Shown here in pieces: positions 43,705 through 55,293 of a stretch of DNA of 64,000 bases. The translations under genes were made by a program, and so were the position numbers. Below the pieces are notes generated by a model that was given only the letters and a program-made list of their open reading frames with translations, was not told the origin of the DNA and did no database searches. The stretch comes from Neostapfia colusana (lineage: Eukaryota; Streptophyta; Magnoliopsida; Poales; Poaceae), in assembly GCA_030760725.1 (NCBI GenBank), contig JASWHV010000012.1:37603652-37667651 (forward strand), given 5' to 3'. Numbering within the stretch: position 1 is the stretch's first letter; every line of letters begins with the position of its first letter.

Positions 43705-43834
43705 TGAGCCCCGCCGGAGAGCCCCGCCGTCGTGCCCCGCCATCGAGCCCCGCCGTCGATCCCCGCCGGCGAGCCCCATCGTCGAGCCCCGTCGTCGAGA
43801 CCCGCCGAAGAGTCCCGTCACGCCTCGCCGTCGC
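43705..43834 (+). repeat. 13-bp GC-rich minisatellite, 10 units
   Basis: Counterpart of 31781-31884 with two more units. The Pro/Arg-rich frame read through it is a repeat artefact. Confidence 0.85.
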
Positions 43835-44290
43835 CGGAAAAGAACCGATGATCTGTCCTTCCCAAATCATCCATAGAAAAATTTACCACTGCTGCCATTG
43901 CTTGAAGGAAGGTCCTGCCACCAAGGAGGAAGTAAGGTAGGTCCCCATTACCCATCTTACGACGTCGCTGCTGTTTCTATGCGTCCCTTTTCTTCACCCC
44001 CTTCGAACAGAAACTTTTTCGTGTGGACAGATCACGTTTTGATCGGTTTTTGACGGTGGGATTGATCTAGATCTTGAGTCAAGATCATCACCACGTCCAC
44101 ACTTGATCCCTACACCCTTGTTCATCATAAAACCCCATAAAAGCCTATTAAAACATGCAAGAACACATACAAACTGGTTTAATAAAACAGCACCATAGGA
44201 TTTGCATTCATCTACCTCCTTGCATCTTGAGTAAAGTTTGTGCATGATGATTGATTGCTGTAACTTTTGTATGTGCGTGATTGTGAGTAT

Positions 44291-44374
44291 AAGAACAAGC
44301 TCAAGAGGCCATCTACGAGGAGCTATAGCACCAAGACTTCGAGACGCTTGAACAACAAGAACCACAAGAGCAAG
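44291..44374 (+). other. Decayed 84-bp exon in 3' LTR of gypsy G
   Basis: Aligns with 32339-32422, but the upstream AG is AT, a TAG lies inside the frame and the donor is GCATGT. Confidence 0.35.
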
Positions 44375-45215
44375 GCATGTGCCCCTTGACCATATTGATC
44401 CCATGTTTTGAAACTGTTTTATTTGCGAAAACTCGTACGCTTGACTCAACTTGATGGGACACCCTTTTATAGGAGTTTACTAGTTTTGTTAACCATCCTT
44501 GTCACCGGCAAAGTTGATGAGTCGGGTATGGTCGTTTTTCCTTTTTGCTTCGCTTAATTCACGGGATATGGGAAGCTGAAATAAAACATGTCTAGCTACT
44601 GCACTCATATGAATAATAATGATGAGATCTTGATGATGTTAATAAGCATATAATCAGGGAGATCTAGGCAAGCTTTGTTCGTGAATATTGCTGGATGAGA
44701 TGGTGGTACTTGCCGTAGATCTAAGGACCGGTTCATGCGAGAATATGCCAGGAAAATAGTGCCACCACAAGGCCAAGTATGGGTGCGGCTTAGATGATTA
44801 ATTAGGTGTGTTGCTAGCTTGTTATGGACCGTGGATGGAGCGGGGAATGGGAGTCGAGGAGGACTGCCCTGAGAACTGCATGGCACAAGAGGGGGGCGTG
44901 GGTGGGAGAATGGTGATTCGAGCCTGCCGGTGAAACCTCAGTGAGTCCATACATCTAGTAGCCCCTTTGTAAAGGCTATTTTGTGATCTCTTGGCCATGC
45001 ACCAACGGTTGTGTACTGGTATAATGAAGGTTTTGCAGTCGCTGACGGGTGACAAAATCACGAACTTGTGAGTAAAGTGGTGCCACCTCTGCAGAGTATA
45101 AAACTATCATGATAGCCGTGCTTCCGTCACAAGCACCTGGCCAACTTCCATGATTAGAGGGAAAACTTGAGACAGATATTCGGTATGGCTATGGTATGGT
45201 CATTGGGATTGGTTT

Positions 45216-47267
45216 CATGTCATTTGAAGAATTCTACTGAAAGTTATGCCCTAATTAAGATTTGAGAAAATCTGAAAAATGTTTCTGTACATTTTCTATT
45301 TTCTCAGGGCAGTTTCCTTAATCCCCCCATTAGGGGGACTAAATGAACTTGGATGAGTCTGAGAATTTTACTGTGACTCCAGTATTTTCCAATGAACCTC
45401 TCAGCCAAAATTCAGCATTTTTCACAAAGTATTTCTCCAGATAAAAGTCCCCACAGTTTATACTTTAGGGAATTAATTCTGGAAAACTATTAGGTTTCAT
45501 GAGCTGAAATTGGTATTACTAGAAAGTACTCAAAATCCTGAGTTCAGCAAAATTGGGTTTACTTAATTTGGAGCTTCCTACACAAAGTTATGAATTTCTA
45601 AAGTTTGAGCTGATCCCAGAATTATTTTCCTACAGAGAATCACATCCCGCGCTAAACCAGAGGCTGACAGCGGGGTCCGCCCGTTTAATTTGAACTAACC
45701 GCGCGCTCGCGCGCGATTAGCACAGTGGGTGACAGGTGGGGCCGCGCCCTTCGTCTACCTCCCGACGCCGCCGCCCCGAGCCGCCGGAGCTCCGGCGAGG
45801 TCGGCGTTCCCGGCGATCTAGCTGGCCGGCGCCGACGAGACTCGCCGCCAACACGTAATTTCGGGTGCTGAACACGCTGGACACCATGCCGCCGCCGGCT
45901 AACCGCCGTAGCTCGCCGGCGACAAGCCCTATGCCTCTGTGCTACATTGGCAACGTGTTCCCGCCCTTCTGACCATCTCCTTCGTGCGCTAATCGCGTCG
46001 CCACGCTCAGGGGAACCTCGGGAAGCTTGGCATGATCTCCGTTGGGCCCTAAACGGCCGGCAACCCAGACCTCACCGGTGACCCCCCCCCCCTTCGCCAC
46101 ACTGTTCTATGGTGAACTTAAGGTTCCGGCGGTGATTTCCTTCCGGGTTTTGATCGAGAAGGGTCGCAAGAACCTCTAGATGCTCTCTCACAGCTCTGTT
46201 CGACCTCCCACCCCCCAATCTTCCCGAATTTCTCCTAAACCTAATCGGGTCCCGAAATGAGCTCCCCGCCGTAAACTGGAAAATTCTCCGCGCACAAAGG
46301 TCGAACCTTGGAACGGTTTGCGTGGTGGTCTCGAGGACGAGCTAGCGCTCCACTTTCCTATGGAGGTCAAGGCCGGAGGATGATCACAGCTTAGGTGGCA
46401 CACGATCGGAGCTCGGGCGACTGGGCTGCGGGTTGTGGGAACTCGCGAAAACAGCAACTCGCCGGCGGTCTCGGGCCTTTTATAGGCCCCTGAGGCCAGT
46501 GGAGATCACGACACCTGCTGTGCCACCTCCTACGCCGAAGCAGGAGCTGGCCGGCCGAAGTGGTCGGGCGCCGACGCTGGCCGCAGCTGGCGAGGACGCT
46601 CGGTCGAGGGAGTCGGCTGAGGAGACTTCTGTGCTAAGTCTACTGACCAGTGGGCCTCCCCTCTAATTCCATTTTTAATTTTTCTCATTTCTGTTTATGC
46701 CAATTTATCCCCAGCTACTCACAATTGAAGGTGAGACTTAGCCTCCAAGTTTTGCTTTGAATTTGAGTTCTCAAAATTGACTGTGTTTGGCTAAATTTGC
46801 TTCATGTTTAAACTGCAATTCAAATTCAGTTTTGAATTCTTGCAATTTAGCTCTTGACAAGATGAACTCCAATGATGATGCAAATTGGTGGGCTAACTCA
46901 GAAAAATGTGCTGAGTTTGAATATGAAGCTAACTTTTGAATTTGAGGGATGAAAGTTGCTGCAATTTGAATTTACATTCAAATTGGCCTCTTTTTCAAAT
47001 ACCTCCAAAAGTGCCTCAAAAAGTGTTAGATTTACATGAAACTTGGCCTGAACCTTCCCAAGACTTTTTAAGTCCTAGGGGTGAGCTCAACCTCTCATGT
47101 GCAAGTGTAGAAATCCTACTTTGTGAAAGTGTAGGCTTTCCCCTCTAATCACTCTTTTGATGGAGGTTACTTGCTCTTCACAATTTTTCACAAGCTATCC
47201 ACACAAAAACTGTGGTGTTGTGAGGTGATGAAAAGTTTTTGCAAGTCCCTTTTCTTGGGCTTTTACA
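45216..47267 (-). repeat. Gypsy B 3' LTR fragment
   Basis: Aligns with 55591-57645 of the 5' LTR and ends at TTTTACA next to the polypurine tract. Its left break is the junction with LTR G. It may equally be the right part of a single LTR shared by A and B. Confidence 0.92.
46477..46484 (-). promoter_or_regulatory. TATA box in gypsy B 3' LTR
   Basis: The minus strand reads GGCCTATAAAAGGCCC, a TATA box inside a short GC palindrome-like context; also at 56855-56862. Confidence 0.65.
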
Positions 47268-47280
47268 TCCCCCCCTTAAA
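47268..47280 (-). promoter_or_regulatory. Polypurine tract of gypsy B
   Basis: The minus strand reads TTTTAAGGGGGGGA directly before the LTR start TGTAAAAGCCC. Confidence 0.88.
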
Positions 47281-47330
47281 AGAATCTCGTCCCAAGATTA
47301 TAAAAGAAGAGACAACGATGTAATAGGGAC

Positions 47331-47560
47331 TTACCCGTGCTGAGATGCCATGAACTCCGGGTAATTTGAGCGAAGGAATTCCTCGCTCTCCCACGTCGCT
47401 TCTTCGGCGCTGTGGTTGCTCCAGAGTATCTTGTAGAACCACAGCGTTCGGCTACGCGTGGTCCGAGATTTTTCATCCAGAATTGTCACCGGATATTCAT
47501 CATACGTCAAATCCGGTTGCAACTCGCCGATGTCTTCGGTTGGAACGCGGCGGTATGCTT
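47331..47560 (-). pseudogene. Gypsy B integrase C-terminus with chromodomain-like tail
   Basis: After a frameshift near 47560 the true frame continues: RVPTEDIGELQPDLTYDEYP, VTILDEKSRTTRSRTLWFYK, WSNHSAEEATWESEEFL, to a stop 50 bp from the polypurine tract. The TWE pattern and spacing resemble the chromodomain-type tail of plant chromoviruses. Confidence 0.82.
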
Positions 47561-48764
47561 CCTACATTTTCGCAGTTGCGAAACATGGAAAACGTCGTGA
47601 ACACCAGCAAGAGATGCTGGTAGCTCCAATCGATACGCCGCTAGTCCGCACTTCTCGGTGATAGCATAGGGTCCAATGAAACGGGGAGCGAGCTTCCCCT
47701 TCACACCGAACCGGTGCACGCCTTTGATCAAAGACATGCGGGGGTACACGTGTTCACCAACGTCAAAGTGCAACAGTCTACGCCTCTTATCAGTGTAGCT
47801 CTTCTGCCGGGATTGAGCGGCCTTCAAATTAGCTTGAATCGTCCGAACGCGCTGTTCAGCATCGTTCACCACATCAACCCCGAATGTGACCCTTTCACCA
47901 GACTCGCACCAGTTTAATGGGGTGCGGTATTTGCGACCGTAGAGAGCTTCGTAGGGTGCCATCTTAATACTCTCCTGATAGCCATTGTTGTACGAGAATT
48001 CCGCCAACGGTAGGTGATCATCCCAGTTCCTACCGTGGTGGATGGCACATGCTCTCAACATGTCTTCTAACACTTGGTTCACCCTCTCTGTTTGTCCATC
48101 GGTCTGAGGGTGATAGGCGGAGCTCCTAATCAGCTTAGTACCCAATGCAGCGTGTAGCTGCTCCCAAAAGCGAGATACAAATAATGCACCTCGATCTGAG
48201 ACGATGGTCTTGGGTACCCCATATAAGCATAGAATCTTCGCTATGTACAGCTCCGCATAGTTGCCGGCATTGTAACGTGTATTCACCGGGATGAAGTGAA
48301 CCGTCTTGGTTAACCGGTCAACGATTACCCAAATGGAATCATGTTTGTTAGAAGTCAGGGGTAATCCCACAATGAAATCCATGCTCACATCTTCCCATTT
48401 CCATGCCGGGATCTTCAGAGGTTGTAGCAGCCCTGATCTCTTCATGTGATCAGCTTTCACTCATCTACACGTATCGCACTCAGATACGTACTTAGCTACC
48501 TCCCGCTTCATCCGTGTCCACCAAAATTTCTTTTTCAAATCCTGGTACATTTTGTTGCTGCCCGGATGAATGGAGTACTTAGACAAGTGAGCTCCATTGA
48601 GGATCTTCTTCCTCAGTTCCATATCCCGGGGTACGACTATGCGGTCATTGAACCATAGCGTCCCCTCATCATCCTTCCGGAAACACTTGATCTCCCCGTT
48701 GTCTATCCGTCTCCGGAGATGTGCCATGCCTTTATCAGTCTTCTGAGCTACAATAATGTCCTCC
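47507..48764 (-). pseudogene. Gypsy B integrase
   Basis: Zinc-binding part (HPGSNKMYQDLKKKFWW, CDTCR), then TGA 48461-48463 where CGA is expected, then the catalytic core with intact D, D and E contexts (SMDFIVGLP, VSDRGALF, DGQTERVNQ), YEALYGRKYRTPLNW and GPY/F-like LAPRFIGPYAITEKCG. The frame shifts near 47560. One stop and one frameshift separate it from a complete protein. Confidence 0.9.
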
Positions 48765-50717
48765 CTAATAGTAGGGATGAGGGCAAGGTTGTACAGCGAT
48801 CCATAAGGAACCAAGTATAAACTTGGCTCTTCCTCCTCCACCGGTGTAATGGTGAGGTGATGGACATGTGATTTCCGACAGCGCGTCGGCAACCACATTC
48901 GCCTTGACGGGGTGGTAATGAATCTCAATTTCATAATATTTGATCAATTCTAACCACCTCCTTTGCCTCATGTTCAGCTCCTTCTGGGTGAAAATGTATT
49001 TCAAGCTTTTGTGGTCGGTGTAGAGATGCACCAAATTCCCCAGGAGATAGTGCCTCCACATTTTCAGCGCCAAAACCACTGCAGCAAGCTCAAGATCATG
49101 AGTCGGGTAGTGCTGCTCATGGTTCCGAAGTTGGCGTGAGCCATATGTGACCACACGTCCTTCCTGCATCAACACGCAGCCGAACCCAATACCGGACGCG
49201 TCACAATACACGTCGAAGGGCTTTGTTGTATCTGGCTGAGCTAAGACCGGGGCTGTGGTGAGATGCTTCACCAATGCTCGGAACGCTCCTTCACACGCCA
49301 TGTTCCAAACATCTTTCGTTCCCTTCTTCAGCAATTCTGTCATCGGTTTAGTGAGCTTGGAGAAGCTTGGAATGAATCTCCGATAGTATCCTGCTAACCC
49401 GAGGAAGTTTCTGACTTCATGGACTGAAGTGGGAGCTTTCCAATTCAGCACTTGCTCTATTTTGCTTGGGTCAATCGCAATGCCTTCTGCTGAGATGATA
49501 TGTCCCAAGAATGGCACTTGGCTGATCCAAAACTCGCATTTACTGAACTTGGCATAGAGCTTGTGGTCTCGCAATCGTTGAAGAACGATCAGCAAGTGTT
49601 CGGCATGTTCAGCTTCTGTCTTGGAGTAAACCAAGATATCGTTGATGAACACTACCACGAACTTGTCCAGCTCCGGCATGAACACCGAGTTCATGAGATA
49701 CATGAAATGGGCTGGAGCATTTGTGAGACCAAAGGACATGACGAGATACTCATATAATCCATATCTCGTCGAGAAGGCGGTCTTCGGGATATCCTCCGCC
49801 CGGATCTTTATCTGGTGATATCCAGAGCGAAGGTCCATCTTTGAGAACACACTTGCACCGACGAGTTGATCAAACAATATGTCGATGAGGGGCAGTGGGT
49901 ACTTATTCTTGATGGTGACGGCGTTGAGCGGCCGGTAGTCCACACACAGCCTTAAGGTTTCATCCTTCTTCTTTACGAACAGCGCCGAGCATCCCCAAGG
50001 CGAGGAACTCGGCCTAATGAAACCTTTGCTCAACAGATCATTGAACTGTTCTTTTAATTCAGCCAGCTCGTTTGGAGCCATCTGGTATGGCCTCCGTGGT
50101 ATGAGCGTAGTCCCGGGTGCGAGCTCGATCTTGAACTCGACACCCTGCTCAGGTGGCATGCCCGGAAGATCATCCGGAAACACTTCAGGGTACTCCCGGA
50201 CTACGGGGATGTCCTCCAACTTGAGAGCTTCAGTATGGTTGATTGCTGAAACCTCTCGGACTGGATTATCTAATAGGAGGGACTGCGGATAGTGCAATGG
50301 GGAGTTGAGGTGAACTGTCCGTAGCAAAGTTTCCAGGACAGCGCCATGGTAGCTTAGCCATGACATTCCCAAGATTGCATCAATCTTCTGCCCCTCAAGG
50401 ATAATCATAGTGGTGGGATATATCTTCCCACCTAAGCACAGTGGTGCTTTTGGAATCATCATAGTTGCTGAAATCTTTCCTCCCGGTGAGCAGATCATAT
50501 AAGAACAGTCGGTTGGAAAGGCTTCCAGCTGATGCTTAACCACATACGATGCACTTATAAAGTTGTGGGTTGCACCAGAATCAAACAGTATGATGATTGC
50601 TTGGTTGTTGAGAGTAAACGTACCCGCCAGCACGTTGTCTCCCTCTGGGCCGTCTTCATTGTCGAGGTTGCGGACGCCCCCAGTCCGCTGACCCACCTTC
50701 TTGACCGGAGGTCGGCC
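48765..50717 (-). pseudogene. Gypsy B protease, reverse transcriptase and RNase H, RT catalytic site mutated
   Basis: The longest open frame of the window (643 codons from 50696). Protease has intact LFDSGATHNFIS and ILGMSWL. RT has GFIRPSSSPWGCSALFVKKK, NKYPLPLIDILFD, FSKMDLRSGYHQI and MSFGLTNAPAHFM, but the catalytic motif is VVFINDILVYS: the first Asp of the pair is Asn (AAC at 49643-49641; A has GAT). RNase H follows (YCDASGIGFGCVLMQ, YPTHDLELAAVVLALKMWRH, TDHKSLKYI, NVVADALS). A frameshift near 48880 ends the frame, and an upstream TGA at 50718-50720 separates it from gag. Confidence 0.93.
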
Positions 50718-51858
50718 TCAAGCACCGCCCTGGAACTGGGCTTGCCCGCTGCTTTGCTGCCCCTGGGGCCAGTCCTTCGCGAAGTGGCCCGTCTGGCCAC
50801 ACGTGAAGCATGTGAAGTGGGGCGGTCCCCTGCTGATCGGCGGACGGAAACCCGGTGCGCGTTGTGGCGGTGGAAACGCCCGGGGTGCCGTCTGCTGCTG
50901 CTGCTTCTGTCTCGGTGGTGGCACCGGCGGTCGGAACGGAGGTGACTGGAAGGATCGTCTCCTGAACCGTTGAGGTCGTGCCGGTGGATGCCACTGCTGT
51001 CCGGATGGTGTCCGATACACCATACGGTACTTCTGAGGAGCGCCACCCCCACTACTGGGTGGAGCGCTACGCTTCCTCTGCTCAGCTGCCAACTCCCGCT
51101 GAGCGTCCTCTTGCATAATCGCGGCATTGACTAGGTCATTGAAGGTGCCGCGATTCCACTGAATGAGATGTGTCTTCATTTCGGGGTGTAACCCCCGATA
51201 GAAATGTTCCCGCTTCTTCTATTCAGTGGATATGTAGTCTGACGCATATTGCGCCAGATGGTTGAATGCACGGGAGTAGTTATGGGCACTCCTCCCGCCC
51301 TGCTTCAGTTCCAAAAATTCTTGGAACTTCCTCTTCATGATCCCGGGAGGAATGTGATAGGCGCGGAACGCCTCCCGGAACTCTTCCCACTCCACGGCAT
51401 GCCAGCCGGACGTGAGGCGACATAATTCCCCACCACGCACCAGAGGCACCGTGAAGCTGCTGTGCTGCGAATAGAATCTTCTGCCGCTCCGTACATTGGA
51501 GCAGCCCGAACTTAGACTCGATGGTCCGCAGCCAGTTGTCAGCCTCCAGTGGTTCTTCGGCTTCGGTGAACACTGGAGGGTGCGTACTCATGGAATCCGA
51601 GTACGACACCTCACGGGGCTTCCGGGGCCCCCTCTCTTGACGTCCCCCCGCCTGGGACGTATTCTGCACGATCGTGTGGAGCAGGTTGGTCTGCTCCTCA
51701 CGATCCCCCACCAGTGCCGCTATCACATCCGCTAGAGTAAGCGGAGGCGGCGGTGGTGGTTGCTGCTGCGGGGTGCTGTCGTGGGCCGGTGGCTGAGAAT
51801 CATCGCCTCCCTGTTGGCTAGAGCCACCAACCTCGTGCGTGGTCCTAGTGCGAACCAT
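50718..51858 (-). pseudogene. Gypsy B gag
   Basis: Start codon at 51858 (MVRTRTTHEVGGSS), preceded by GGTTGCAG. A Gln/Pro-rich N-terminus and gag domain (DNWLRTIESKFGLLQCTERQ) precede a frameshift near 51430. The second part (FREAFRAYHIPPG, FLELKQGGRS) is broken by TAG near 51216-51218. The zinc knuckle CFTCGQTGHFAKDW has lost its last Cys (TGG 50771-50769). It ends at TGA 50718-50720 where CGA is expected. Confidence 0.9.
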
Positions 51859-53814
51859 CTGCAACCATATGACAATAAACATCAGTCCCGCAACATATTG
51901 CATGCAGTCCAATAACAATAAGCGTAAAAACATCATGACAATAAAACATGCGATACATCTCGTATTTAGATAATGTAATAACTTTGCACAAGCTACACCA
52001 TTACCAGACCAAATACAAGCTAGTTTAATCCAACTTGATGAACCTCCTCTTTGGAAGCTCACCACAACTAGGTCTGGTCACTACGAGATGTTACTATCAC
52101 GTTGTCATCACGTATACTACCCTTTTATCTTCAATACGACACCAACATGGTCTCTAGTAAAAGAATCTTGAGTGAGACCTATACTCAGATCTTTCACTAG
52201 TTGAAGATAACCCCTCATGAGTATGTTCTACCCCATTGGAAGTACTCAAACCCCCTCTAGGGTACAACAATCTCTCACATGAGTTCCACTGTCATTCCTC
52301 TGCCAGAATGACCAGTTTCTACATATCCAAGATTTTGGTCTGGTTCTGGGCATTTCCATGACTCAAGCTGAATACCAAAGTTAAAGTTAACTTCAGTATA
52401 TTTCCAACGAGTACTTATTTGACCTCAGATCAGCTCTTGTTAAAAAGTTATGGTCATTCAAAGTCAGCAGAATTCCTGGAAGAATTTTAACAGCACCTCC
52501 TGTGGAAAGTTGCTGTTTTCAACTCAAATTTCCACTGAATTCTGTGCTGAAATTTCAGAAACTTTGAATTGCAAAGATGTAACACCTCTTCTAACCTTTC
52601 TAAGGATATATCATATGAAAATTTTAGATTTTTCTATTGAAAGTTATGTTTGAAAAACAGAACAGTCCAGAGAATGTTTCACTCTGTCCTGGTTCTGGAC
52701 AGTTTACATCCCTCTGGGTTTTAGGCCATCTTAATGTGAGTTTCAGCTCTGGAAGTCCACAACAAAATTGTAGAGTACAAAAATACCTTTCCATAACTCT
52801 ATACCACACCTCCCTGGGCTAAAATACCTGTGAGTTATGCTCTGTTGAAGTTCAGCAAACTTGCTGCCCAAAACAGAGCCTTCTGTTTTTCAGTCTTTTT
52901 GAAACTACACTCATCACTATCCAATTTTTCTACCCAACCAGGGTCCTAGATGTTGAACCCTTTAATTCCTTGTTATCATTATTTTTCATGCATATGCCTA
53001 TGATATCTCGGTACTATGTTCCTCACAAAAGAAAATCCTAACTGGATTATACCGGCATATACGTCTCAAGTGTGGCACTAAACGGTCTCTCGCACACTTT
53101 ACTACACGGGTACATAGGTGGTTAGTACCTGCAGAAGACCAAACAATAGTGATGCACTCAAAGGTGGTGTTTCCATTTCAGGCAGGATCATATTTAAAAG
53201 TAAATAGAAACGCCTGTATCATTGCCATACGGCCGTCCTTGAGTTAGGTCACGTCTCAAGGTACGTGATCGTGTTTCAACACCACACGACGGGGAACGAG
53301 TATGTCATGAACGGGTCATCACGGTTGGGAATGTTATCAACCCAACAGATACCACCTACTTCCCTGCAGGGCACGCTGATGGAAAGCGCTGCGTATGTCC
53401 TCCTGGGCTATTTCCAGACGAACACACTCTTGCGTTACTGACCACGCGATGGGGTCTCCACTTACTTTCCTAATGCATGCTAGGGATCAGCGTTTCATAT
53501 GAACTCAGGGACATGAGGAGTCCAAGAGTTTCATATTGACGTCTCACACCAAGCTGTGAGACCTATCCCTGAACCACGTTCCTCGTCAGGGGAGCTAACC
53601 GAAATTGAACCGCTTTCGGTGGCGTTCCTTATCATTCTTACCAGAGCATCGGTGCGTCGTTACATAATTAAAATTCAGAATTATAACACATAGGTTAGTC
53701 TTTGCCACTTTAAGTAACTATGCTAATATAGTCCTTACTTGGGCAAACTACCGAATCCTCACCGTACCTAAGTTTTCCCGTAATACAGTCCTTAAGTACT
53801 GTGCTATCCCCAAT
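51859..53814 (-). other. Gypsy B 5' leader, non-coding
   Basis: About 2 kb between primer site and gag without a convincing sense frame. The 330 bp next to the start codon (51859-52188) is absent from A; the rest aligns with A 28300-29932. Confidence 0.7.
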
Positions 53815-53829
53815 GCAGCTCTGATACCA
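53815..53829 (-). promoter_or_regulatory. Primer-binding site, gypsy B
   Basis: The minus strand reads TGGTATCAGAGCTGC three bases inside the 5' LTR end, as in A. Confidence 0.9.
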
Positions 53830-54087
53830 GGCTGTGGCAGACCGGAATCCGCTCATCCAGGATCGCAGAGGGTGGTGCCGCACGATGCGACACCCGAGCA
53901 CACGTCATAAGGACACAATATATTACATGGGAAAAACAAACTGAACTGTACAAACAGGTACAACTTCAGTACAAACTAGTATTTATTTTACACAGCGGAA
54001 GTCTACTCTGTACAACTCACGCTCGCCTATCTAGCAAAAGTTGGTTGCCCAGCCCTAGGGCAACCCACACTAGCTGCACGTCTCAGC

Positions 54088-55293
54088 TCAGCGCGGCGTG
54101 TATGGCTCCCACTCAGCCGTGGTCCCCGACAGAGGGTAACCCTCGTCGGTGGACTCGTACTACGAGTCCGTGGGTGGCTCCTCACCTGAAAGACGCTTAA
54201 GCAGCAACCATGAGCACGATGGCTCAACAAGACTTAACCGACTCACCTAGGCATGAAACTCTACATGAGGTGTACAATGGACATAGGATAGTAACAGTGC
54301 ATCAAATGGACACGCCTACAAATTCATCCTTAGGTCATCTTTTAGCCACAAGTTAACAGTTCGGAAATCTGAAATTTAGTAAGCAATATTTGGTGGCACA
54401 CATGTAGCAATACAATTATACCATAACAGCAGTATTGAATTATAACATTCCATAAATTATCTACGTTACGATGCAGTGACCAAGTGGTACTCTTCACCGC
54501 GAGGGACGGTGAATCGACTCGATATACACCTGCAGGGAAAACCAAAGAGCACGTCACGTACGCCCACCCGTGGAGCTGCACAGCACGCTCACTCGATGTC
54601 GTACGGGACAACCTTTCACCCAACAGCCCAAACGTCGAACCGGTCGCACCGAAACGAGCAGAAGGTTCCCCACACGGAGCATCTCTCTATGCCCGTTGGC
54701 AGACTTCCACCTTGCTGCCCTCAGCCTACACCTATAAATCGGTGCGTTATGCCTCGACGCCCGGAGGTTTAGGCTACATCGGTTTATCTGGGCCCATATG
54801 TCTGATATGCCTTCGGTACGTTCAATACTTGTTCAGCAGGGCCGCACATGGATCGGTCCTCAATCGACACGGACAGGGCTGTGCACACAAGACTTCCTCT
54901 TGCTGCGCCCTAGCCCCTGCCTAGTCTCATTTTAATTACTAATGTGATCTCACGTCACTCGAACCAAACCCGTGTGTCCTAACCCTAACTCGCGAGTAGA
55001 TTCCATCTACTCAACTTGTACCGAAGTCCTGTGAACTATTAAGCATAGCCCTTCTACTCGAGGTCTTACGCACTACCCTCACTCTGATGGAAAAATTCTG
55101 GTCATGCAAGTGGGGTTCCATTCATCCTACACCTAATGCACATTCATATATCACCCTAGATATGTGAACAAAGTAAAACTTGATAAAAGAGTTAATGCAA
55201 ACCGGGGCTTGCCTTGTTGCTGCTGGTCAGGGGTTAGGTCTTCGTCCGGAAGAAGGAAGTCCAGAGCTTCCGGAGTCTCTTCGCCTTCGGCGA
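54088..55293 (-). other. Candidate spliced frame in LTR B (exons 55293-55213 and 54185-54088)
   Basis: The 81-bp exon follows CGTGTAG and ends CAACAAG before GCAAGC. The terminal exon follows TCTTTCAG and is 98 bp, ending EWEPYTPR then TGA, but carries one TAG (GAG in F) in its ninth or tenth codon. Exon lengths are identical to F and A. Confidence 0.42.

Larger units (their letters stand above)
31163..45215 (+). mobile_element. Gypsy G: Tekay-like chromovirus with extra pre-gag ORF
   Basis: Plus-strand element with 5' LTR, primer site, a 324-codon ORF, gag, protease, RT, RNase H, integrase, chromodomain-like tail, polypurine tract and truncated 3' LTR. A solo LTR (36150-39229) splits gag. 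It sits in the 5' LTR of A; the left flank is ACATT but the right flank is lost. Pol has many lesions. Confidence 0.93.
43096..45215 (+). repeat. 3' LTR of gypsy G, right end deleted
   Basis: Aligns with 31163 to about 33251 of the 5' LTR; the last ~650 bp are missing. The break is at ATTGGTTT (45208-45215), shared with the B LTR. It keeps the periodic array (43163-43376), TATA (43571), 13-bp array (43705-43834) and a decayed copy of the 84-bp exon (44291-44374). Confidence 0.93.

Noticed and set aside
43598..43876. Pro/Arg-rich ORF of 92 codons and its minus-strand partners
   Set aside because: It reads through the 13-bp GC-rich minisatellite. The 5' LTR copy has a different unit number, so no frame is conserved.
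51859..52188. Canonical GT-AG intron before gag in B
   Set aside because: The 3' side is TTGCAG/ATG, but comparison with A puts the 5' boundary at GAT/CTGAGT, without GT or GC. Listed as a finding only for its exact 3' end.
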